Positions 33,405 through 41,139 of a DNA stretch of 64,000 nucleotides are shown one piece after another. The notes below the pieces were generated by a model. That model was not told the DNA's origin. It saw nothing but the letters and a program-made list of their open reading frames with translations, and did no database searches. The position numbers were made by a program, and so were the translations under genes. Each line of letters begins with the position of its first letter. Position 1 is the stretch's first letter. This DNA comes from JAQBQH01 sp035607415 (GTDB taxonomy: Bacteria; Myxococcota_A; Polyangia; Palsa-1104): contig DATNAQ010000179.1 in the NCBI GenBank assembly GCA_035607415.1, forward strand, positions 1 through 64,000, given 5' to 3'.

Positions 33405-34942
33405 AACTCATTTCTGCCAAGACAAAACGAATTGTATTTCTAGGAGGGGTGGCGGCGGCGGTGATGGGGGCCTCGTTGGTGGCGGCGGCGGCGCGCGGGG
33501 GCGAGGCGAAGGGATCGGCGGCGGCGGCCGAGGCAATGGCCGCGCGGCTGATGGGGATGGCGATGAGCGACGGGCGCGCGTATGCGCTGGCCGAGTCGCT
33601 CAGCGACGGCGTCGGGCCGCGGCAGGCGGGATCGGCGGGCGCGGCGCAGGCGGTGACGTGGGCCGTCGAGAAGATGCGGGCGCTCGGGTTCAAGAACGTG
33701 CACACCGAGCCGGTGCGGGTGCCGCGCTGGATTCGCGGCGTGGCCGAGGCGGAGCTGGTGGCGCCGACGCGGCAGGAGATCCACCTGACCGCGCTCGGGC
33801 CGAGCGTGGGGACGGGGCCCAACGGGATCACCGCCGACGTCGTGGAGGTCGCGGGCTTCGAGGAGCTCAAGGCGCTCGGCGACGGGGCGCGCGGGAAGAT
33901 CGTGCTGTTCAATCCGCGGCCGATGGTTCGCGGGCGGACGTTCGAGGAGTACGGGCGCGCGGTCGCGGTGCGCAGCGGCGGCGCGGTCGCGGCGGCGAAG
34001 GCGGGGGCGCTGGCGGCGTTGGTGCGCTCGGCGGGCACCGGCGAGTATCGGCTGCCGCACACCGGGGGAATGCACTACGACGAGGCGACGCCGAAGATTC
34101 CGGCAGCCGCGGTGAGCGCGGAGGACGCGGAATTAATTAAGCGCTTGATTAATTCCGGTGGCGGCGGCGGGGCGGGGCATGCGCGCGTTCGGATGAAGCT
34201 GGTGATGACGCCGAGGTTCGACGGCGAGGTCGAGTCGGCGAATGTGATCGGGGAAGTGCCGGGGCGCGACCGCGCGGGCGAGATCGTGCTGCTCGGCGCG
34301 CATCTCGATTCGTGGGATCTGGCGACCGGTGCCATCGACGACGCGGCCGGCTGCGGCATCGTGATGGACGCGGCGCGCATCATCGCGTCGGTCGGGCGGG
34401 CGCCGCGACGGACGGTGCGCGTCGTGCTGTTCATGAACGAGGAGATGGGGCTGTCGGGGGCGCGCGCCTACGCGGCCGCGCATGCGGGCGAGCTCGGACG
34501 GCACGTGGCCGCCGTCGAGGTCGACTCGGGCGAGGGGCGGCCGTCGGGGTTCGGCGTGGTCGGCGCGGGGGGCGTGCCGCTGCTGCGACGGATCGCGGCG
34601 CCGCTCGCCACCATCGGCGCGTCGTCGGTGATGGAGGCGTCGGATCCGGGCGCGGATCTGATGCCGATGGGCGGCAAGGTGCCGCTGTTCAACATCGATC
34701 AGGATCTGACGACCTACTTCGACTGGCACCACACGGCGGCCGACACGTTCGACAAGGTCGATGCGATGGACATGGCGTTCAACACCGCCGCCATCGCGGT
34801 CGTGGCGTACGGGCTCGCCGATGCCGGCGAGACGCTGCCGGTGGTGGCGCCGGCGCGGCGCGGGGGCGGAATGGCGCCGCCGGCGTCGGCACCCGCCGCC
34901 GGGTCGGGCGCGGCGATCTCGCCGGGCGCGCCGGCGAAGTAG
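33401..34942 (+). CDS. M28 family zinc aminopeptidase, exported
   Basis: The 513-residue product starts at ATG 33401, overlapping the previous stop. The N-terminal hydrophobic segment (RIVFLGGVAAAVMGASLVAA) is a signal or anchor. A PA-like insert (about 110-250) precedes the catalytic part with metal ligands in GAHLDSWD, GAIDDAAG, FMNEEMG (Glu-Glu), VEVDSGEG and DWHHTAADTFDKVD. These fit co-catalytic zinc aminopeptidases of the M28 family. The C-terminus is Ala/Pro-rich. A 30-bp near-palindrome lies inside at 34128-34157. Confidence 0.92.
   Translation: MKLISAKTKRIVFLGGVAAAVMGASLVAAAARGGEAKGSAAAAEAMAARLMGMAMSDGRAYALAESLSDGVGPRQAGSAGAAQAVTWAVEKMRALGFKNVHTEPVRVPRWIRGVAEAELVAPTRQEIHLTALGPSVGTGPNGITADVVEVAGFEELKALGDGARGKIVLFNPRPMVRGRTFEEYGRAVAVRSGGAVAAAKAGALAALVRSAGTGEYRLPHTGGMHYDEATPKIPAAAVSAEDAELIKRLINSGGGGGAGHARVRMKLVMTPRFDGEVESANVIGEVPGRDRAGEIVLLGAHLDSWDLATGAIDDAAGCGIVMDAARIIASVGRAPRRTVRVVLFMNEEMGLSGARAYAAAHAGELGRHVAAVEVDSGEGRPSGFGVVGAGGVPLLRRIAAPLATIGASSVMEASDPGADLMPMGGKVPLFNIDQDLTTYFDWHHTAADTFDKVDAMDMAFNTAAIAVVAYGLADAGETLPVVAPARRGGGMAPPASAPAAGSGAAISPGAPAK
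34128..34157. repeat. AT-rich 30-bp near-perfect palindrome within the M28 gene
   Basis: CGGAATTAAT at the left is mirrored by ATTAATTCCG at the right, and the centre TTAAGCGCTTG is itself nearly symmetric (AAGCGCTT), with a single mismatched pair. It is coding (…ELIKRLINSG…), but the base composition and the use of TTA/AAT/ATT codons contrast sharply with the surrounding gene. Confidence 0.7.
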
Positions 34943-34948
34943 TATAGT
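34943..34948 (+). promoter_or_regulatory. -10-like TATAGT, 6 nt before the ATG of the 97-aa gene
   Basis: TATAGT is followed by CGGCGC and then ATG 34955, so transcription would start at or next to the A of the ATG. There is no ribosome site. It is one of several genes with this layout. Confidence 0.5.
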
Positions 34949-34954
34949 CGGCGC

Positions 34955-35248
34955 ATGCCTCGGCTGCGCTTCGACCTCGACGGTATTCCGCTCGACGACG
35001 AAGAAGGGCGCACCACTGCGATCCTTCGCTACCGCACCAAAGTGGGCCTGGTGTTGGCGCTGCCCGAGAGCGTCGACGTGACCGTGCCGTGGGGCGACCT
35101 CGCCGAAGCGGCGGTCGATCTGCAGCGCGGGCGCATCACGGTGCGCTTCGCCGACGCGGCGCGAGCGCGCTATCGCTGGCTCGGCGCCGCGCGCGTCCTG
35201 TCGGGCGCGTGGACCGATCGCACCGAGATCGAGGCGCCGCCGCGTTGA
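34955..35248 (+). CDS. Small hypothetical protein (97 aa)
   Basis: A beta-rich soluble protein (LRFDLDGIPLDDEEGRTTAILRYRTKVGLVLALPESVDVTVPWGDLAEAAVDLQ, cut here by eye into strands) with no recognised family and no Cys. The ATG lies 6 nt after TATAGT with no RBS, suggesting a leaderless message separate from the upstream peptidase gene. Its TGA overlaps the TTG start of the next gene, so translation may be coupled to the outer-membrane protein. Confidence 0.6.
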   Translation: MPRLRFDLDGIPLDDEEGRTTAILRYRTKVGLVLALPESVDVTVPWGDLAEAAVDLQRGRITVRFADAARARYRWLGAARVLSGAWTDRTEIEAPPR

Positions 35249-36096
35249 CGCGCGCCCTGGCGGCGGCGCGGCTCGCTACCGTCGCGCTCGTTGTCACCGT
35301 CGCTGGGCGCGCGCAGGCCGGGCCTTGGACGCGCGATTCGGGCTCGGGCTACGTCGCGACGGGATGGGCGGGCATCGCCGCCGATCGCGTGTTCGCCGGC
35401 GACGGCACGACGCAGCCGATCCCACGCTACGAGCAAAACCTGTGGACCTTCTACGGTGAGCTCGGGGTCGTGTCGCGCTGGCTGACGGCGACGGTGGAGT
35501 CGACGCTGGTGCGCGACAACCTGCAGGCGGGCACGCACACGACGGGGCTCGGCGATTGGCGCTTCGGCGCGTGGTCGGGGCTGGTGACGCGGCCGGTGCG
35601 GCTCGCCGTGGGCGCGACCGTGACCGTGCCGATCGGCGATCCGACGCCGCGTGACGTCGAGCCTGGGCGCACGCCGCTCGGCTCGGGCGAGTTCGCGCTC
35701 GACGTGCGCGCGTCGTTCGGCTGGTCGTGGCCGGGCGGTTGGCGCTGGCCGCTGCGCCACTACGTCATCGTCGAGGCCGGCTATTGGCGGCGGCAGATCT
35801 TCGCCGACTCGTTCGTCTATCGCGCGGAGCTGGGCGTGCAGCTGCCGTGGCGTGTCGTCGATCGCGTGTGGCTCGTCGGGCGCGTGCTCGGCGTCGAGTC
35901 GTTCGCGTCGGACGCGCGGGCGACGGCGGATCCAACGGGCTTGAACGATGGCTTCACCGTGGTGGCGCCGGGGTTCGAGGCGTCGGTGCGGCTGTGGCGC
36001 GGCCTGGCGGTGAGCGCGGGCTTCGAGACGGCGGTGCGCGCGCGCGCGGTGGCGGCGGGCAAGCAGGTGCACGCGGCGGTGAGCTGGCAATGGTAG
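35245..36096 (+). CDS. Predicted outer-membrane beta-barrel protein
   Basis: The 283-residue product starts at TTG 35245, overlapping the upstream stop (TTGA). The signal peptide is AAARLATVALVVTVAGRAQA. The mature part consists of alternating amphipathic strands rich in Trp, Tyr and Gly, such as LWTFYGELGVVSRWLTATVES, GLGDWRFGAWSGL, LAVGATVTVPIGD and YVIVEAGYWRRQIF. It ends in aromatic VSWQW, the usual C-terminal barrel signature. The pattern resembles the 'meta-pathway' or transporter-type OMP group; cargo is unknown. It overlaps the next gene by 7 nt. Confidence 0.75.
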   Translation: MTRALAAARLATVALVVTVAGRAQAGPWTRDSGSGYVATGWAGIAADRVFAGDGTTQPIPRYEQNLWTFYGELGVVSRWLTATVESTLVRDNLQAGTHTTGLGDWRFGAWSGLVTRPVRLAVGATVTVPIGDPTPRDVEPGRTPLGSGEFALDVRASFGWSWPGGWRWPLRHYVIVEAGYWRRQIFADSFVYRAELGVQLPWRVVDRVWLVGRVLGVESFASDARATADPTGLNDGFTVVAPGFEASVRLWRGLAVSAGFETAVRARAVAAGKQVHAAVSWQW

Positions 36097-36632
36097 GGAT
36101 CCCGCGCGAGTCCTGGATGGTGCTGGCGGCGGCGGGCGGCGGGATCGCGCTCGTGCAAACGCTGCGGCTGTGGTGGGGCGGGGCGTCGCGGCGCTGGCGG
36201 CTGGCGGCGCAGTCGGCACGGGCGACGGCGGGAGAGGCGCGGGCGGAGAAGCTGCTGATGAAGGCCGGCTATCGGCTGGTGGCGCGGCAGGCGACGGAGC
36301 GGTGGGTCGTACGCGTCGACGGCGAGGCGCACGAGGTGACGCTGCGCGCCGACTTCGTGGTGGCGCGTGGTGGGCGGCGGTATGTCGCGGAGGTGAAGAC
36401 GGGCGAGGAGGCGCCCGACGTGGCGGCGCCGGCGACGCGGCGGCAGCTGCTCGAGTATCGCTGCGCGTTCGGCGTCGACGGCGTGCTGCTCGTGGACGCG
36501 GAGGCGCGCGAGGTTCACGCGATCGACTTCACGCTGCCCATGCAGCCGTCGTCGCTGCGCGCGGTGCTGGTGGCGGTGATCGCGGGTCTCATCGTCGGCG
36601 CGGCGACGGTCGCGGCGATCGCGTTGCGCTGA
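36090..36632 (+). CDS. Membrane-flanked PD-(D/E)XK nuclease-like protein
   Basis: 180 residues. An N-terminal hydrophobic helix (VLAAAGGGIALVQTLRLWW) and a C-terminal one (VLVAVIAGLIVGAATVAAIAL) bracket a soluble domain with the restriction-endonuclease-like pattern: Glu in GEARAEKLLMKAGY, Asp in RADFVVARGGRRYVAEVKTGEE (D…E-x-K), and RRQLLEYRCAFGVDGVLLVD. The E, D, E-V-K residues needed for metal-dependent cleavage are all present. ATG 36090 overlaps the OMP gene. Nuclease activity is inferred from motifs only. Confidence 0.7.
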   Translation: MVGIPRESWMVLAAAGGGIALVQTLRLWWGGASRRWRLAAQSARATAGEARAEKLLMKAGYRLVARQATERWVVRVDGEAHEVTLRADFVVARGGRRYVAEVKTGEEAPDVAAPATRRQLLEYRCAFGVDGVLLVDAEAREVHAIDFTLPMQPSSLRAVLVAVIAGLIVGAATVAAIALR

Positions 36633-36635
36633 CGA

Positions 36636-37064
36636 TCAAAGCGGAGTCGCGCTGGCGAAGTCGTCGTGGTCGCGAAAGCGAACCAGCTCGAGCGCGTCGA
36701 ACTCATCAGATCCCATCGCGCGCACACCGAGCGTTCTCAGTGCTTCGTTGATCGGATGACCTTCGCACCACTCCCCCGAACCGACGATCGCCTGGCCGTC
36801 GCGCCAGACGAGGGCGCGCTGCCCGCCCCTACCGCCGAAGTAATCGGTCTGGATCTCGGCGAAGGGTCGCTCCTTCGACAAGACGCCGAGGACCTCGTCG
36901 GCCGCGACCGCCAGTCGCTCGGCGAGCGCGTCGATCCGCTCCGCCTCGACGGGAACGATGGCCCAGCCCTGCGGCAACGCGAACGCGCGCATCTCGGCGT
37001 GCTCACCGACGAGCGTCCGTGCGTCGGCCGAGGTCATCACCAGCGCGTGAATGGCGTGGCCCAC
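36636..37064 (-). CDS. Hypothetical protein linked to the Clp-like ATPase
   Basis: About 142 residues, no family recognised. It is a soluble alpha/beta protein with IHALVMTSADARTLVGEHAEM, ALPQGWAIVPVEAERIDALAERL, TDYFGGRGGQRALVWRDGQ, GSGEWCEGHPINEALRTLGV and a C-terminal ELVRFRDHDDFAS. The start is uncertain: GTG 37064, 4 nt after the AAA+ stop, or ATG 37037. Same strand and tight spacing imply cotranscription with the ATPase gene, so it may be a partner or adaptor. Confidence 0.6.
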   Translation of the reverse strand: MGHAIHALVMTSADARTLVGEHAEMRAFALPQGWAIVPVEAERIDALAERLAVAADEVLGVLSKERPFAEIQTDYFGGRGGQRALVWRDGQAIVGSGEWCEGHPINEALRTLGVRAMGSDEFDALELVRFRDHDDFASATPL

Positions 37065-37068
37065 GCGA

Positions 37069-38853
37069 CTACGCGACGGCTTGGGGAGCGAGCAGCGGCG
37101 GGGTGAACTCCATCTGCACTTCCTGGCCGACGGCGCGCATCTCGACCTTCTGGATCTCCGGCCACGAATCCTGGCACGCGGCCTCGGACATCGGCTGCGA
37201 CACCAGCCGCTCGAGGTTGCGCGACAGGTGCCGCGCGCCGAGCCGCGCGTTGTACCCGGTGTCGACGAGCAGCTCCAACACCGGATCCCCATAGGCGATC
37301 CGCTTGCCGCGCCGATCCCACCGCTCCTCCTCCTCCTTCATCATCTTCCGCGCAATCCGCAGCAGATCATCGCGCAGGAAGTTGCGGAACGGCACGAGGT
37401 CGTCGATGCGGTTCACGAACTCCGACGGCAGCGTCTTCAACAAATAGTCGAGCACCCGCTTCGCGCTCGGCTCCCCCGGCGACAGCGCCCGCGCGAACCC
37501 CAGCTGCTGATTCTCATCCGCCCACAGCTCGCGCCCGAGGTTCGACGTCATCACGATCACGCACTGCGAGAAGTCGACGCGCTTGCCCTTGCCGTCGGTG
37601 AGCACGCCCTCGTCGAACAGCTGCAGGAACAAGCGCAGGCAGTTCGGATGCGCCTTCTCCACCTCGTCGAACAGGATCACGCAGTGCCCGAGCTTGGCCA
37701 CCGCCCCCGTCAGGTGCCCTTCCTCGCCGTACCCGAGATAGCCCGGCGGCGATCCGATCATCTTCGAGTACTCGTGCTGCTCCATGTACTCCGACATGTC
37801 GAGCCGCACCAGCCGGTTCAGATCGCCGTACAGCGTCTGCGCCAGCGCCTTCGCCAACTCTGTCTTGCCCACGCCCGACGGCCCGAGGAACAGGAAGACG
37901 CCGTCCGGCCGCTGCGGCTTGCGATCGAGCTGCAGCTTGGTCACGCGCATGCGCCGCGCCACCGCGCTCACCGCCTCGGGCTGCCCGAGCACGCGCTCCG
38001 ACAGCGCCGACTCGAGCCCGCGCAGCCGCGGCCGATCCCACACCAGCGCCGCCTCCACGTGCGTGCGCGCCGCCTCCTTGACCTGCGTCGGATCCACCGC
38101 CTTGTCGCCGCGCGCCACCGCGTGCGCGCACGCATCGTCGAGGAGGCGCACCGAGCTGCCCGGCGGCCGATAGGGAATCGTGTGATGCCCGGCCGCCGTC
38201 ACCGCCTCGTCGACCGCCTCGTCGCCGACGCTGACGCCGTGATGCTCCTCGAGCCCACGCGCCTCCGCCTTCACGATCTGCCGCAGCAGATCGCCAGAAA
38301 GCTCCTCGAGGTACAAGAGCGACGTCCGCCGCGAGTACAGCGGATCCGACGCCAGCTTCGTCTCGTACTCTTTGGGGATCGTCGTGAAGATCGCGCGCAG
38401 CGTCCCCGCCGCGAGCAGCGGCCGGAAGCAGGCGGTCATGTCGTTCACCAGCGGCGTCGCGCCCGGCTGCCCCGACAGCAGGTGCAGATCGTCGACGACG
38501 AGCACCGTCTTGGGCAGCCGCGACACCTGCACCAGCGTGTCGGTCACCGCCGCCGTCCCGATCTTGCCGAGCACCACCGCCGTCAGGATCTGCGGAATGT
38601 CGAGCTGGGCGAACGTGTGATCCTTGAGCGCGACAATGCGCCCGTCGATCGCCGCGCGCGCCAGCCCGCGCACCAACCCGCTCTTGCCCGAGCCCGCGTC
38701 GCCGAGCACCACCACCGCGGGATCGGTCCGTCGCAAGAGCGCGCGCGTGATCCGCTCGACCGGAATCTCGCGCCCCAGCACCGGCGTCGGCGCCGACGCC
38801 AGCAGCGCTGCGTCCCACGGGATCAGATACGGAATCGCCGACACGCCGCTCAT
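37069..38853 (-). CDS. Double-AAA+ ClpA/ClpB-like ATPase lacking N- and M-domains
   Basis: 594 residues, against about 750 (ClpA) to 860 (ClpB). Domain D1 has Walker A GDAGSGKSGLV (about 49-56) and DDLHLL in place of Walker B DE. D2 has GPSGVGKTELA (about 330), ILFDEVEKAHP, SPPGYLGYGEEGHLTGAV and MTSNLG, then a Clp C-terminal small domain (YNARLGARHLSRNLERLV). It starts only about 25 residues before the first AAA+ module and has no coiled-coil M-domain. The catalytic Glu in D1 is replaced (VDDLH). It is probably an unfoldase with special partners. Divergent from the ABC-like gene. Confidence 0.88.
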   Translation of the reverse strand: MSGVSAIPYLIPWDAALLASAPTPVLGREIPVERITRALLRRTDPAVVVLGDAGSGKSGLVRGLARAAIDGRIVALKDHTFAQLDIPQILTAVVLGKIGTAAVTDTLVQVSRLPKTVLVVDDLHLLSGQPGATPLVNDMTACFRPLLAAGTLRAIFTTIPKEYETKLASDPLYSRRTSLLYLEELSGDLLRQIVKAEARGLEEHHGVSVGDEAVDEAVTAAGHHTIPYRPPGSSVRLLDDACAHAVARGDKAVDPTQVKEAARTHVEAALVWDRPRLRGLESALSERVLGQPEAVSAVARRMRVTKLQLDRKPQRPDGVFLFLGPSGVGKTELAKALAQTLYGDLNRLVRLDMSEYMEQHEYSKMIGSPPGYLGYGEEGHLTGAVAKLGHCVILFDEVEKAHPNCLRLFLQLFDEGVLTDGKGKRVDFSQCVIVMTSNLGRELWADENQQLGFARALSPGEPSAKRVLDYLLKTLPSEFVNRIDDLVPFRNFLRDDLLRIARKMMKEEEERWDRRGKRIAYGDPVLELLVDTGYNARLGARHLSRNLERLVSQPMSEAACQDSWPEIQKVEMRAVGQEVQMEFTPPLLAPQAVA

Positions 38854-38869
38854 GGCCGCACGATTGTAC

Positions 38870-38875
38870 TATAGT
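38870..38875 (+). promoter_or_regulatory. -10-like TATAGT, 6 nt before GTG 38882
   Basis: TATAGT is followed by GCACTC and GTG 38882 with no ribosome site. The surrounding ACTATAGT is self-complementary and also offers TATAGT and TACAAT on the minus strand towards the Clp-like gene (ATG 38853), so the 28-bp gap may be a bidirectional promoter. Confidence 0.5.
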
Positions 38876-38881
38876 GCACTC

Positions 38882-39721
38882 GTGGGTCGGATGCTGGTGG
38901 CGTTGGCGCTCCTCGTCGCCTCGACGGCGCCCGCGCACGCCGGCGTGGTCCTCCTCGGCAGCGAGCACGCCCCCGAGCACAAAGAGGCGCTCGACGCCGC
39001 CCGCGCCACCGCGCCGTCGTTCTCCTTCGCCGACGAAGACTCGCCCGACGCCGCCGAGCAGCTGCGCCACGCCGACGTCATCCTCGCCGTCGGCACGCGC
39101 GCCTTCACCATGGCGCGCACCCTCGCGCCCGACACGCCGCTCGTCTACGCCATGGTGCCCGCCGCCGAGGCGCAGGCGGGCAAGGGCATCACCGGCGTCG
39201 CGCTCGAGGTGCCCGCCTACGCCGAGCTCGCGCAGTGGAAGCAGCTGCGCTACGACGGCACGCGCGTCGCGCTCGTGCAGGAAAAGGCGTCGCCCGTCAC
39301 CGACGCCGCCAAGGCGGCCGCCGCGCTCGGCCTGACCTTGATCGTGCGCGCCGTCGAGCCCGCGCGCGTCGAAGCCGCCATCGACGAGCTCGCCGCCAAG
39401 GTCGACGCCGTCTGGGTCCCGGGCACGCTGCCGTCGGCCGCCGCGGCGCGCTGGAGCGCCAGGGTCGCCATCCTCGGCGGCAACGACAAGGCCACCGCCG
39501 CCGGCGCGCTCTTCTCGCTCGCGCCCGACGCGGGCGACATCGGCCGCCGCGCCGCGCGCCTCGCCCTCGGCCTCGCCGGACGCGCACCTGCCGATCGCCT
39601 GGCCGTCCCTCCGGCGGCGACGAGCCCGGGCGCGCTCACGCTCAACGCCCGCTCGGCGGCGGCGCTCGGCCTCGAGCTGCCCGATCCGATCGTGCACAAG
39701 GCGCGCAAGATCTATCGCTGA
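38882..39721 (+). CDS. ABC substrate-binding-like exported protein (DUF534/TrpX type)
   Basis: The 279-residue product has a signal peptide (LVALALLVASTAPAHA) and a periplasmic-binding-like fold: VVLLGSEHAPEHKEAL, ADVILAVGTRAFTMARTL, PLVYAMVPAAEAQ, GVALEVPAYAELAQWKQL, ALVQEKASPVTDAAK and DAVWVPGTLPSAAAARW. This matches the ABC sub-bind (DUF534) group that feeds small-molecule uptake, but no permease or ATPase gene is adjacent. GTG 38882 fits the leaderless pattern; ATG 38891 is the alternative. It is divergent from the Clp-like gene. Confidence 0.7.
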   Translation: MGRMLVALALLVASTAPAHAGVVLLGSEHAPEHKEALDAARATAPSFSFADEDSPDAAEQLRHADVILAVGTRAFTMARTLAPDTPLVYAMVPAAEAQAGKGITGVALEVPAYAELAQWKQLRYDGTRVALVQEKASPVTDAAKAAAALGLTLIVRAVEPARVEAAIDELAAKVDAVWVPGTLPSAAAARWSARVAILGGNDKATAAGALFSLAPDAGDIGRRAARLALGLAGRAPADRLAVPPAATSPGALTLNARSAAALGLELPDPIVHKARKIYR

Positions 39722-39764
39722 GCGCGTCGCCGGCGAAGGCACGTCGCTTGCTGCCTTGGGCAGC

Positions 39765-40628
39765 ATGCGTCGCGGACGTCTCCTCGTCGGCACCAGCGGT
39801 TGGCTCTACCCGCACTGGCGCGACCGCTTCTATCCACCGCGCCTGCCGCTCAAGCAGCAGCTGCCCTATCTGGCGTCGCAGCTGCCGAGCGTCGAGATCA
39901 ACGGCACCTTCTACAGCCTCAAGCGCCCGCCGTCGTTCGCCGCGTGGCGCGACGGGACGCCCGACGACTTCGTGTTCGCCGTCAAAGGCAGCCGCTACCT
40001 CACGCACATGCTCAAGCTGCGCGAGCCGCGCGCGCCGCTCGCCAACTTCTTCGCGCAAGGCGTGCTCCTCCTCGGCAAGAAGCTCGGGCCCATCCTCTGG
40101 CAGCTGCCGCCGATGCTCGGCTTCGACGCCGATCGCGCGCGCGCCTTCTTCGACCTCTTGCCGCGCGATCTGGCCGCCGCCGAGCGGCTCGCGCGCCGCC
40201 ACGATCATCGCCTCGACGGGCGCTCGGCGCTCACCGCGCCCGACGGCCACGATCGTCCGCTGCGCCACGCCCTCGAGATCCGCCATTCCTCGTGGCTCGA
40301 CGAGCCGGCGCTCACGCTCCTCGCCGAGCACGGCATCGCCCTCGTCACCGCCGACAGCGCCGATCATCATCCGCTGTCGCTCGAGCGCACCGCCGCCGCG
40401 TTCGCCTACGTGCGCCTGCACGGCTCGGCCGCGCTCTACGCCTCGCGCTACCGCGACGACGAGCTCGACGAGTGGGCCGCGCTCGCCGACCTCTGGCGCC
40501 GCCGCGGCAGCGACGTCTACGTCTACTTCGACAACGACGCGCAGGCGTACGCGCCCGAAGACGCTCGCCGCCTGCTCGAGCGAGCGGAGCCGTGCCTCGG
40601 GCGTTCACCGGTTGACGCGCGCACGTAG
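39765..40628 (+). CDS. DUF72 family protein
   Basis: The 287-residue TIM-barrel-like protein has DUF72 landmarks: LLVGTSGWLYPHWRDRFYPP at the N-terminus, VEINGTFYSLKRPPSFAAW, FVFAVKGSRYLTHMLKL, LGPILWQLPPML, HALEIRHSSWLDE, ADHHPLSLE, FAYVRLHGSAALYASRY and DVYVYFDNDAQAYAPEDA. The family is widespread, with no firm biochemical function. ATG 39765 is chosen; no clear RBS is visible. Confidence 0.92.
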   Translation: MRRGRLLVGTSGWLYPHWRDRFYPPRLPLKQQLPYLASQLPSVEINGTFYSLKRPPSFAAWRDGTPDDFVFAVKGSRYLTHMLKLREPRAPLANFFAQGVLLLGKKLGPILWQLPPMLGFDADRARAFFDLLPRDLAAAERLARRHDHRLDGRSALTAPDGHDRPLRHALEIRHSSWLDEPALTLLAEHGIALVTADSADHHPLSLERTAAAFAYVRLHGSAALYASRYRDDELDEWAALADLWRRRGSDVYVYFDNDAQAYAPEDARRLLERAEPCLGRSPVDART

Positions 40629-40663
40629 GGCTCCATCACTAGCCGACAACCGAGGAGGCGATC

Positions 40664-41128
40664 ATGGGGCTCAACACGGACAAGCAAATCGAGGAGCTCA
40701 ACGAGCTCATCCGCTTCGACTACGACGCCATCGGCGCCTACGACAGCGCCATCAACGACATCAAGGAGCCTCAGGTTCGCGATCCGCTCATCCGCTTCAA
40801 GGGCGATCACGAGCACCACGTGAAGAACCTTTCGGAGATCGTGATCCGCCTCGGCGGCAAGCCGGCGGCGGGCCCCGACATCAAGGGCTTCGTGCGCAAG
40901 ACCATGACCAAGGTCGCCGGCCTCGGCGGCGTCGAGACGACGCTCAAGGCGATGAAGTCGAACGAAGAGGTGCTCAACAAGACCTACGCGCACCACCTGT
41001 CGCTCGACTTCCCCGAGGACATCAAGGACGTCATCCGCAACAACTACGCCGACGAGCAGCGTCACCTCTCGTGGGTGGTGGGCGCGCTGCAGACGCGGCT
41101 GTGGGAGGGCGTCGGCGCGCATCCGTAG
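40664..41128 (+). CDS. Ferritin-like protein (DUF2383-type)
   Basis: The 154-residue four-helix-bundle protein follows a GAGGAGG RBS. Metal-binding candidates occur in four helices: ELIRFDYDAIGAYDSAI, RFKGDHEHHVKNLSEIV, NEEVLNKTYAHHLSL and NYADEQRHLSWVVGAL. It fits the DUF2383/PA2169-type ferritin-like group linked to stress. Cytoplasmic, no signal peptide. It is convergent with the Pcm gene, 11 bp apart. Confidence 0.78.
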   Translation: MGLNTDKQIEELNELIRFDYDAIGAYDSAINDIKEPQVRDPLIRFKGDHEHHVKNLSEIVIRLGGKPAAGPDIKGFVRKTMTKVAGLGGVETTLKAMKSNEEVLNKTYAHHLSLDFPEDIKDVIRNNYADEQRHLSWVVGALQTRLWEGVGAHP

Positions 41129-41139
41129 CGCGCGCGTCC

